This document shows positions 57,299-64,000 of a stretch of 64,000 nucleotides of DNA, one piece after another (position 1 is the stretch's first letter; each line of letters begins with the position of its first letter). The notes beneath the pieces were generated by a model. It was given only the letters and a program-made list of their open reading frames with translations, had not been told where the DNA came from and made no database searches. Origin of the DNA: Sedimentisphaera salicampi (GTDB lineage Bacteria > Planctomycetota > Phycisphaerae > Sedimentisphaerales > Sedimentisphaeraceae). The stretch lies in NCBI RefSeq assembly GCF_002117005.1, contig NZ_CP021023.1, forward strand, positions 1-64,000. The letters are read 5' to 3'. The translations under genes were made by a program, and so were the position numbers.

Positions 57299-58081
57299 TT
57301 GGCGCTTTCTTATAATCAAGTTGAGCAGATTAAACAGCTGCTTTCGGAAAAAATAGAGAATAAACTTTCCAGATACGGCAGAGAAACCGTTTCAATGCCC
57401 TTTCTTGCAAGGCTTATTCAGGATAATGAGAAGATTGCAGCGTATTCGTTTATCCACTCAATCGCCACAACTTTAGGTATGAGTATCTACGAAGATGTTT
57501 CTGTTATAATTGCTTCTGAGAGATCGCAAGAGGCCTACAAGAAATATGGAGTTGGCGGGGTTTTGGCTTCTGAGCAGAAAGACAGGATTTCTTCTATAGT
57601 AAATGAACTAAGAAACGGCAGCAGAGACGCAAATATTGAAAATGAAATTTCGGAAGTATTATCCGCCTCAGCTCAAGGTGGTGAATTTCAAAAATCGGGC
57701 AATGAAGCCGATTTTTATATGAAAAGAGATGGGGAAGAATATTTCTTTGAAATAAAAACCGTAAAGCCGAATATTGATGTTTTTCAGGCGAGCAAAACCA
57801 AGCTTTTGGAATGGGTTGCCAGAAAACGGGAAAGGGTAAATGTATATTTGGCATTCCCCTACAATCCATATCACCCTGAACCTTACAGCCGCTTTACAGA
57901 AGTTGGAATGATGGATTTGGGCAATGATTTTCTAATCGGCGAACAATATTGGGATTTTATAGGCGGAAACGGGACTTTTTCTAAACTTTTAGAAGTCTTT
58001 GATGAAGTTGGCAAATATTATAAAGCTCGGCTGGATAAGAAATTTAAAGAAGTTGCAGAGAAAAGGTTGGATTCCTATTAA
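57299..58081 (+). CDS. TdeIII-like type II restriction endonuclease
   Basis: 260 residues from a TTG start, with AAGGAG about 10 bases ahead and only 3 bases from the methyltransferase stop. The PD-(D/E)xK nuclease core is read as Asp138 (NEADFYMKRDG) and Glu151-x-Lys153 (FFEIKTVKP). The overall sequence (YGVGGVLASEQKDRISSIVNELRNG in parts, AFPYNPYHPEPYSRFTEVGM in parts) fits the TdeIII family, characterised members of which are reported to cut GGNCC-type sites. The actual recognition site here is not known. It pairs with the upstream methyltransferase as a restriction-modification system. Confidence 0.82.
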   Translation: MALSYNQVEQIKQLLSEKIENKLSRYGRETVSMPFLARLIQDNEKIAAYSFIHSIATTLGMSIYEDVSVIIASERSQEAYKKYGVGGVLASEQKDRISSIVNELRNGSRDANIENEISEVLSASAQGGEFQKSGNEADFYMKRDGEEYFFEIKTVKPNIDVFQASKTKLLEWVARKRERVNVYLAFPYNPYHPEPYSRFTEVGMMDLGNDFLIGEQYWDFIGGNGTFSKLLEVFDEVGKYYKARLDKKFKEVAEKRLDSY

Positions 58082-58119
58082 GAACTTAAAACAGCCTTTC
58101 GTGGCAAAAGGAATTTGAT

Positions 58120-59124
58120 ATGGCGAGATTAAAAACAGCAGTGATAGGCGCCGGCAAGATGGGCAGCCTGCATACAAGGATATACAGCGAGCTTGAGCTC
58201 AGTGAGCTTGCAGCGGTAGTAGATAGTGATTCGGCCAAGGCGGGCGAGCTTGCGGAAAAATACGGCTGCGAAGCGCTTTCGAGTCCTGAAGAGCTTATCG
58301 GGAAGGTTGATGCGGTAACGATAGCCGCACCGACAGACAGCCATCTGAAGATTGCTGCTCCCCTTATAAAAAACGGAATCGCTGTGCTTATAGAAAAGCC
58401 GCTGGCATCAAGCGTGGAGCAGGGCGAGGAGATTGCCCGCCTCGCACGCACCAAAGGCGTAACAGTTGCCGTGGGACACAGCGAACGCTGCAATCCTGTT
58501 GTGCAGGCGATGGACAGGCTCGAGATAAAGCCCCGATTCATCGAGGCCAACAGGGTGAGCCCGTATCCCTTCCGCTCAACGGATATCGGCGTTGTGCTGG
58601 ATGTTATGATTCACGATATAGACATTATCCTCTCGATAGCGGGCAGTCCGGTTAAGAGCGTGGATGCTGTAGGCGTTGATGTTATCGGGCAGAATGAAGA
58701 CATCTGCAATACGAGGATAGTTTTCGAAAATGGCTGCATGGCCAACGTAACTGCATCAAGGCTTGCCCTCAAAACAGAGCGGAAGATTCGGATTTTCAGC
58801 TCGCAGGCGTATCTGAGCCTCGATTATTTCCGCAAGGAGGGTATTGTAATTCAAACGGCCCCGAATGTTAATGTGGTTGAGTGGATAAGAGAGAGGCAGA
58901 AGGAGCCGGGATTCAGCTTTGAAAACGTGAATTGGCCGGATCTTCTGAATATCGAAAACCTCAAGATCGAAGACAAAGAGCCGCTCAAAGTTGAGCAGTC
59001 TGCTTTTCTTGAGGCTGCCGCCGGAAAACGCCGGAGACCGATCGTAACAGCCGAAGAAGGGCTTGCTGCCCTTGAGTGCGCATACAAAATCCTTGAGAGC
59101 ATAAAGGAAAAGGCGTGGCAGTAA
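58120..59124 (+). CDS. Gfo/Idh/MocA oxidoreductase, possible GnnA-like enzyme
   Basis: 334-residue NAD(P)-dependent sugar oxidoreductase. The Rossmann motif is AVIGAGKMGSLH (residues 7-18), followed by IEKPLASS (the catalytic Lys) and the C-terminal-domain VMIHDIDIIL with the conserved Asp-x-x-His-type segment. AAGGA precedes the ATG. In some bacteria GnnA, a Gfo/Idh enzyme encoded next to lpxA, oxidises UDP-GlcNAc at C3 for lipid A with 3-amino sugars. The location behind lpxA suggests such a role, but the partner transaminase GnnB is not in the window. Confidence 0.85.
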   Translation: MARLKTAVIGAGKMGSLHTRIYSELELSELAAVVDSDSAKAGELAEKYGCEALSSPEELIGKVDAVTIAAPTDSHLKIAAPLIKNGIAVLIEKPLASSVEQGEEIARLARTKGVTVAVGHSERCNPVVQAMDRLEIKPRFIEANRVSPYPFRSTDIGVVLDVMIHDIDIILSIAGSPVKSVDAVGVDVIGQNEDICNTRIVFENGCMANVTASRLALKTERKIRIFSSQAYLSLDYFRKEGIVIQTAPNVNVVEWIRERQKEPGFSFENVNWPDLLNIENLKIEDKEPLKVEQSAFLEAAAGKRRRPIVTAEEGLAALECAYKILESIKEKAWQ

Positions 59125-59213
59125 TTAAGAGAAGTTTCTTTGCTTTGGCTTGAAATGAAAAAGTGATTGATTTACGGATTATTGAATTGCAGTTTTAATG
59201 CTGTATCAAGATC

Positions 59214-62200
59214 TCACTGCTCTTCTGCCGGAGGGAAATATATATTAAAATCGGTGCCTTTGCCCAATTGCGAGTCTATGGTAATCAGCCCGCCTAAGCT
59301 GCTTATTATTCCGTGAACCACTGAGAGCCCCATTCCCGTACCTTTGTTTACTGGTTTGGTTGTAAAGAAGGGCTCGAATATTTTTTCCTTGGTATTCTCA
59401 TCCAGCCCGCAGCCGTTATCGCTTACAGTGAGCTTTATGTACGTTCCGGGCGAGAGGTTCCCGTTTATAGTAACCAGAGGCTCTTCAAGCTTGGCTTCCT
59501 CAAGGATCACATAGATTTGCCCGTTCTTTTCCCCCACAGCGTGTATTGAGTTTGTTATCAGGTTTGAAATAATCTGCAGGAGCTGGGATTCATTGCCTCT
59601 GATTGTGTCTCTGCTGGTTCTGATAAACTTTGAAATCCGTACATTTTCCGGCACAGAGGGCTTAATCATTGACAGGCACTCATCGATAATCGAACAAACA
59701 GAGATGCTTGTTTTCTGCAAGTCTGATGATCTGCTGAATGTAAGTATCTGATTCACCAGCTTTTTCGCCCTGTCAGATGCTTGAAGTATCTGATTGATGT
59801 TTTTGTATGCACGGGAGTCTTCTCCGCAGTTTTTCTTTGCCAGCCCGGCATGTCCGATTATTGCGGTTAATATATTGTTGAAATCGTGCGCTATTCCGCC
59901 GGCGAGTGTGCCCAGGGATTCAAGTTTCTGCCTTTGATGGAGCTGTTCAGAGAGCCTGCGGTTTCTATCTTCATTTATCTTTCTTTCAGTTACGTCTCTG
60001 ATAATTGCGTGATAATTTTCGATGCTGTACTCTCGGGAGAATTCAGCGCTCCAGTCCATCTCTATGAACAGGTGTTCTCCTGTTTTGGATTTTAGTTTAA
60101 GCCCAAGCCCTCTCACTTCACTTTTGCCGGAATTTAAGAATCTTTTGAATGATTTTGCTGAGTTTTCATCTAAGAAATCCGAAAACTCCTTCCCAAGCAT
60201 CTCCTCTCTGCTGCAGCCGGTGATTGACAGCATGGCAGGGTTAACTTCTCTGATTATCCCGTATGTGTCAAAACATTGATAGCCCAGAAGCGTTTTTTCG
60301 TAAATCAGCTTAAAACGCTTATTGCTTTCCCGAAGTGAGGAAAGGGCGGTGTATCTGGAAATTACGCATGCAAGACTGTCTGCAGTCCGTTCAAGAGAGC
60401 GGACAGTTTCAATGTCAAAGTTGTTTTTGGCCCTTGTGTTAAGCTGTAAAAGCCCGATAATCTCTCCAGCATCTCTGAGCGGAATCAGAGCAATGGATTC
60501 GAATCCTTCAGTGCAGCACCTTCCTCTTATGTTTTCAGAAAAGCCGCTTTCCGCCATAGCTTCCATAAGGCCGCTTGAAGAGTTCGTCCAGAAACTCCCC
60601 GATTTTGTAAAGTTTCCTGTATCTCGGTTTGTATCCCCGCTCACAACTAATCCGCACATGCAGGCGTATTTTTGTTCGCTTACCTGCCCTCTAATTGGGC
60701 AGTATTTTTTATTCAGCAGGCAGATAGAATTTTCAGTTTGCACAAAATCTTCAGAGAAGCCTAAAGTATGGTAGTATGGATAGTCCTCTCCCCTTTTGAG
60801 CCTGATTCCTGCTGCATCGCATTTTGCCCAATCTCTAAGGTAGGGCAGAAATTCCTTGATTAACTCGCTGAGCTTTTCCCTGCAGTTTACCAGCCTGAAA
60901 AGCTCTACCATCGCTTCCTGCTCACGCTGCTGCCTCTCACGCTGTTCAATATTGCGGGAAATCCCGAGAAAAACCTTTTCACCATCGATTTCAAAGCTCC
61001 CAAGCCTAACTTCTGCGGGAAAAATGCTCCCGTCCTTTCTTATGTTTTCCGTTCTAAATACAAAATTTTTGCCATAAGCTGTTTTCTCGAGTGCTTTTTG
61101 CACATCTACGGGTTCGTCAAGATTGTTATCTATATCTTTAACATTGAGCCCTGCAAGCTCTTTTTCTGTGTATCCTAGATCATCCATTGCCTGATTGTTG
61201 AATAAAAGCAGCTTTCCATCCTTTCTGTGTACATATATAGCATCTCCAGCGCTGTTAAGGATTGTCTTGAATTTCTCCTTTTCTGCGGAGAGTTCACGGG
61301 TTCTCTGTTTAACTCTTGATTTGAGCTGTTTGTTCCAGACAAGAATCAGAGCTATGATAAAGGCCGCAAGTCCCGCAGATACTGAAAGCCAGAATCGAGC
61401 TCTCTTTATGTTGATGTGATGGATGATGGCAGACTCTGCCCATTTTTTATTGATTCTCTCTGTCTCATTCTTCGAAAGGGAGGCGAGGGTTTTATTTATT
61501 ATATCTCTAAGCTCAGGCCAGTCTTTGCGAACTCCGAAACAGATTTTGTATTGATAGGGCGTTGCACCGGCAGCTTTAATACCCTTGAAATTGTGCTTGG
61601 CTATATTGTATTTGGCCACAAGAAAATCTTCTATTACAGCTTCAACTTTGCCTTCGCTGAGCCTCTCGAAGGAATCTGTAACAGAGCCTGTTTCTACGAT
61701 TTTTATTTCAGGATAGTCTCTTCTCAGCCAATTTTCAACGGCATAATCGTTTACAACAGCAACCCTCTCTCCGTTTAGCTCCCGTAAGTTTGTAATGTAT
61801 GGCCCGCCCAGCTGCGTGTAAATACCGATTGGAAAGGTTACATAAGGTCGGCTGAATAATAGACGCTCCTTTCTGTCTTCAGTATAGGCAGCAGAGCTCA
61901 ACATATCGGATTGCCATTCTATTGCGCTTTCAAATGTTTCAGCCCAGTTGTCTGTTTGTGTGATTTTAAATTTTAGGCCGGTTTTTTCTGAGATAATCCT
62001 GAGGTATTCGCCCGAAAAACCTTTAATTTCACCGTTTTCCACAAATTCTATCGGCGCAAAGTTCTTGTCTGGGGCCACTTTTACAACAGGATGTTCTTCA
62101 ACCCATTGCTTTTCTGTCTTGTTCAAAAAGTCGGATTTGCCGTTTTCGCCGGCTATAAGCCCGGCGGCTGAAACAAGAAACAGCAGCTTCCAGCATAGTA

Positions 62201-62228
62201 TTAAGTATTTAGACTTCTTTAAGTTCAA
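59214..62228 (-). CDS. Multi-domain sensor histidine kinase with periplasmic SBP-like sensor
   Basis: 1004 residues. Order: signal peptide (about 1-26); solute-binding-protein family 3 sensor (about 30-275, VKVAPDKNFAPIEFVENG, AVIEDFLVAKYN); membrane helix (about 282-301, LSVSAGLAAFIIALILVW); PAS (about 320-440); GAF (about 455-640) with many cysteines (LNKKYCPI, YACMCGLV, GRCCTEG); second PAS (about 650-765); HisKA with GGIAHDFNNILTAIIGH; HATPase with DNGCGLDENTKEKIFEPFF and GTGMGLSVVHG. There is no receiver or output domain. It may sense a small amino acid-like or other ligand and signal to the divergent response regulator at 62383. Confidence 0.93.
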   Translation of the reverse strand: MNLKKSKYLILCWKLLFLVSAAGLIAGENGKSDFLNKTEKQWVEEHPVVKVAPDKNFAPIEFVENGEIKGFSGEYLRIISEKTGLKFKITQTDNWAETFESAIEWQSDMLSSAAYTEDRKERLLFSRPYVTFPIGIYTQLGGPYITNLRELNGERVAVVNDYAVENWLRRDYPEIKIVETGSVTDSFERLSEGKVEAVIEDFLVAKYNIAKHNFKGIKAAGATPYQYKICFGVRKDWPELRDIINKTLASLSKNETERINKKWAESAIIHHINIKRARFWLSVSAGLAAFIIALILVWNKQLKSRVKQRTRELSAEKEKFKTILNSAGDAIYVHRKDGKLLLFNNQAMDDLGYTEKELAGLNVKDIDNNLDEPVDVQKALEKTAYGKNFVFRTENIRKDGSIFPAEVRLGSFEIDGEKVFLGISRNIEQRERQQREQEAMVELFRLVNCREKLSELIKEFLPYLRDWAKCDAAGIRLKRGEDYPYYHTLGFSEDFVQTENSICLLNKKYCPIRGQVSEQKYACMCGLVVSGDTNRDTGNFTKSGSFWTNSSSGLMEAMAESGFSENIRGRCCTEGFESIALIPLRDAGEIIGLLQLNTRAKNNFDIETVRSLERTADSLACVISRYTALSSLRESNKRFKLIYEKTLLGYQCFDTYGIIREVNPAMLSITGCSREEMLGKEFSDFLDENSAKSFKRFLNSGKSEVRGLGLKLKSKTGEHLFIEMDWSAEFSREYSIENYHAIIRDVTERKINEDRNRRLSEQLHQRQKLESLGTLAGGIAHDFNNILTAIIGHAGLAKKNCGEDSRAYKNINQILQASDRAKKLVNQILTFSRSSDLQKTSISVCSIIDECLSMIKPSVPENVRISKFIRTSRDTIRGNESQLLQIISNLITNSIHAVGEKNGQIYVILEEAKLEEPLVTINGNLSPGTYIKLTVSDNGCGLDENTKEKIFEPFFTTKPVNKGTGMGLSVVHGIISSLGGLITIDSQLGKGTDFNIYFPPAEEQ

Positions 62229-62260
62229 ATTATTTTTAGAAAAATTACTTTATTATTTTG

Positions 62261-62293
62261 TTGCAATTTTAACCCATTTGGTTAATATTGCAA
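62261..62293. promoter_or_regulatory. 33-bp palindrome over the histidine kinase promoter
   Basis: Left arm TTGCAATTTTAACC and right arm GGTTAATATTGCAA match as an inverted repeat at 13 of 14 positions around CATTT. On the minus strand the arms contain TTGCAA (-35) and TAAAAT (-10) spaced by 16 bases, so a bound dimer would block or control kinase transcription. Confidence 0.65.
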
Positions 62294-62336
62294 ATGTTAT
62301 ATATGCAGTTTGAAATTCTTTCGCACATTATTTACA

Positions 62337-62365
62337 TTGAGAAGTAAAATCCAAGGATATAATAT
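62337..62365 (+). promoter_or_regulatory. Predicted promoter of the response regulator
   Basis: TTGAGA (62337-62342) and a perfect TATAAT (62360-62365) are spaced by 17 bases, 17 bases ahead of the TTG start codon. Confidence 0.6.
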
Positions 62366-62382
62366 TAGGACGGGGTAAAAAA

Positions 62383-62766
62383 TTGACCAAAATTCTCGTA
62401 ATAGATGATGACTCACAGATTCTTGAAATGGTAACCGAATTTCTCGCAGATGCAGGCTATGAAGTGTTCGGAGCCTCTGACGGAGATAAAGGTGTAGAGC
62501 TTTTCAGAGAAAAATCGCCGGATTTGGTTATCACCGATATCATAATGCCCGGCAAAGAAGGCATAGGCACGCTGATGGATATAAAAAATCAGGCCCCGGA
62601 CGTTAAGGCGATAGCTATTTCCGGGGGCGGGAGAGTAGTACGCGCCTCGGATGCCCTGAAAGACGCCAGTTTTTTCGGTGCTGAGGAAATTATCGAAAAG
62701 CCGTTTTCCTGCGATAATCTGCTTGAAACAGTTAAGAAAGTTCTGGGAGAAAGCAATAAATCCTGA
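62383..62766 (+). CDS. Single-domain response regulator (receiver only)
   Basis: 127-residue CheY-like protein. Acidic pocket residues are in VIDDDSQ, the phospho-acceptor Asp is in LVITDIIMPG, and the conserved Thr/Ser and Lys are in AISGGG and IIEKPF. There is no output domain, so it probably passes phosphate or acts through protein contacts. TTG start; GGACGGGG lies ahead of it. It is divergent from the histidine kinase, its likely partner. Confidence 0.92.
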   Translation: MTKILVIDDDSQILEMVTEFLADAGYEVFGASDGDKGVELFREKSPDLVITDIIMPGKEGIGTLMDIKNQAPDVKAIAISGGGRVVRASDALKDASFFGAEEIIEKPFSCDNLLETVKKVLGESNKS

Positions 62767-62768
62767 AT

Positions 62769-63209
62769 TCAGCTGTCATCTTCGTTTGTCTCGACAATAT
62801 TGTCCAAGTTATTCAGTATGAAGGTGTAGAAGGGGGAAATCTCTCTGAATGCTTTTTCGCTTAGATTTTCTTTGAAAAGCCTGAGCCATTCGTTGAGCTG
62901 TATCTGCCAGTATTCCTTTTTGAATCCTCTTGCCATGTATGTGCGAACCGCCCAGAGCACAGTTTCTGAGAATACATTCGGGTCGTATTCACTCATAACT
63001 GATGACATAAACTCAATGTGATTTTTGTGATTTATTTTCATCATCTGAATGCTGCCTGTGCCTATGTATTTTTCAATATCATTTCTCTCGGAAAGATTTT
63101 TGTTAATAAGGCTCAAAAGCAATTCGCTGTTATTTTTCATTTCTGCGCTGGTTTCTTCGCTTACAGATTCGATTTTTCTTGCCTGCTGAAGCAGTTCTTC
63201 TCTTGTCAT
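62769..63209 (-). CDS. Unknown helical protein linked to the cobalamin-binding gene
   Basis: 146 residues, predicted by eye to be largely alpha-helical and charged, with no signal peptide or membrane segment. The middle part (SVMSEYDPNVFSETVLWAVRTYMARGF in parts, YWQIQLNEWLRLF) has conserved-looking aromatic residues and may form a four-helix sensor. No family is recognised. GGGA precedes the ATG. It follows the cobalamin-binding gene by 9 bases and ends 2 bases from the convergent response regulator stop, so it may be a partner in the same signal route. Confidence 0.75.
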   Translation of the reverse strand: MTREELLQQARKIESVSEETSAEMKNNSELLLSLINKNLSERNDIEKYIGTGSIQMMKINHKNHIEFMSSVMSEYDPNVFSETVLWAVRTYMARGFKKEYWQIQLNEWLRLFKENLSEKAFREISPFYTFILNNLDNIVETNEDDS

Positions 63210-63218
63210 CGGATCCCT

Positions 63219-63890
63219 TTATTTTTCAAGCCTGAGATCAATGTAATTTTTAAGATTAGTTAGAGTTTTGAATATCTTAGCATTCCTCGGAAGGTTCAGT
63301 CTGCTTTGCATATTATAAAAAGCCTGCCCGCCCGCTATTATTTCCGATTCAGGCGATATGCTGTATAATTGTTTGGCAGTTTCTATAAAAATCGGCATAT
63401 TTGAATAAATTGTTATGCTGAACATTATAAAATCCGGTTTTTCCGTCTTTGTAAGTATCATAAGGTCTGTTCTGGGAACATCTGCTCCTAAGTGAATCGC
63501 CTGAATCCCCCAAAGTTCAAGCAGATAGGATATCATTTTGGTTCCGAGCTGATGGTGTTCATTTTCTATGCAGGCTATTATGGCCTTAAGCCCTGAGAAA
63601 GCCCTTTTTTCCTGAATAATCTTTGGATAAAGGCCTGTTATAAGCGTTTCAGTGATGCAGGTTGCAATATGTTCCTGAGCTACTGAAAGCTCATTCTTTT
63701 CCCATCTCTCGCCCACAACAACCATCGATGGGTAAAAAAGATTTTCGAATATATCTAAAACTCCCCAGCCCTTTGAGAGAAGCTCTGAGACAGTGTTCTG
63801 GCAATACGAGGTGTGTCCCTGAACCAAATGGTCAACGTATTCAGTAAGCTCTCCGTTTATTTTAGAGCCGACATTAATTTTTGAGCGCAT
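63219..63890 (-). CDS. Stand-alone cobalamin-binding protein with CarH-type Wx9EH motif
   Basis: 223 residues. The helical cap domain (about 15-95) contains WEKNELSVAQEH, the Wx9EH pattern linked to light-sensing B12 proteins such as CarH. The Rossmann B12 domain (about 100-215) has EHHQLG, a form of the (D/E)xHxxG lower-ligand motif, and SITIYSNM and IAGGQAF, the usual SxT/V and GG positions. There is no MerR-type DNA-binding domain, so it resembles AerR-like or methyltransferase-type small B12 modules. With a helical partner gene and two-component genes next to it, a sensory role is likely, though a corrinoid protein role cannot be ruled out. Confidence 0.85.
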   Translation of the reverse strand: MRSKINVGSKINGELTEYVDHLVQGHTSYCQNTVSELLSKGWGVLDIFENLFYPSMVVVGERWEKNELSVAQEHIATCITETLITGLYPKIIQEKRAFSGLKAIIACIENEHHQLGTKMISYLLELWGIQAIHLGADVPRTDLMILTKTEKPDFIMFSITIYSNMPIFIETAKQLYSISPESEIIAGGQAFYNMQSRLNLPRNAKIFKTLTNLKNYIDLRLEK

Positions 63891-63927
63891 AAAACCAACA
63901 TTAATTAAAATTTAATAATCTTTTATT

Positions 63928-63956
63928 ATTATATAAGAAATTTAAACTGTCCGCAA
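63928..63956 (-). promoter_or_regulatory. Predicted promoter of the cobalamin-binding gene
   Basis: On the minus strand TTGCGG (63956 to 63951) and a perfect TATAAT (63933 to 63928) are spaced by 17 bases, about 38 bases ahead of the start. An AT-rich inverted repeat ATTAAA-A-TTTAAT (63904-63916) lies between it and the gene. Confidence 0.55.
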
Positions 63957-64000
63957 CTCTGCAAAATTACTGTAACAGACGAATTACAAATTGGCGGGGA

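Noticed and set aside
1-64000. CRISPR arrays, rRNA or tRNA genes
   Set aside because: No regularly spaced repeats, cas genes or cloverleaf-like sequences were recognised when reading the intergenic stretches.

Overview
The window reads as one end of a chromosome (dnaA starts at base 1) from an anaerobic, Gram-negative-type, polysaccharide-degrading member of the Planctomycetota, most likely a Phycisphaerae/Sedimentisphaerales-like marine or hypersaline fermenter. The taxonomic call is inference from gene content: Tat-exported sulfatases, secreted proteins ending in a dockerin-like EF-hand tail, an LpxC-FabZ fusion inside an lpx operon, a trimeric [FeFe]-hydrogenase with Rex, and a membrane pyrophosphatase. 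No database search was possible.

Layout. 1-2.9 kb: dnaA, a chloramphenicol-acetyltransferase-fold protein and an unknown membrane protein; dnaN does not follow dnaA. 3.1-6.3 kb (minus): operon of branched-chain aminotransferase, XRE/cupin regulator and acyl-CoA synthetase. 6.5-13 kb (minus): rex-hydB-hydA-hydG-hydC, a predicted NADH/ferredoxin-linked [FeFe]-hydrogenase locus with a good Rex operator in front of rex and a terminator between rex and the structural genes. 13-20 kb: surE, a sulfatase, ksgA, pdxA (minus) and xseA plus a HemW-like radical SAM gene (plus). 20.4-28.9 kb: glycan-use region with a sodium/solute symporter, a UroD-like protein, two sulfatases and a LamG protein. 29-31.4 kb: H+/Na+-translocating pyrophosphatase. 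31.5-39.5 kb: secreted GH99-like protein, two tandem PPC-repeat proteins and a parallel beta-helix protein. Four secreted proteins of the window share the dockerin-like C-terminus.

40.3-47 kb holds the strongest candidate for an undescribed system: a HEPN-SNF2 helicase gene followed one base later by a sacsin/HSP90-type ATPase gene with a C-terminal zinc-binding module. The pair is AT-richer than its surroundings and lies between trmO and an AEC transporter. 48.3-59.1 kb: a large MscS/MscK-like channel, then the envelope operon skp-lpxD-lpxC/fabZ-lpxA-Gfo/Idh oxidoreductase, which is interrupted by a DNA methyltransferase and a TdeIII-like restriction endonuclease. 59.2-63.9 kb: a signalling cluster with a periplasmic-sensor histidine kinase, a divergent receiver-only response regulator, a small helical protein and a stand-alone cobalamin-binding protein carrying the Wx9EH signature of CarH-type photoreceptors. 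A 33-bp near-perfect palindrome covers the kinase promoter.

No tRNA, rRNA, CRISPR array, transposase or integrase was recognised.
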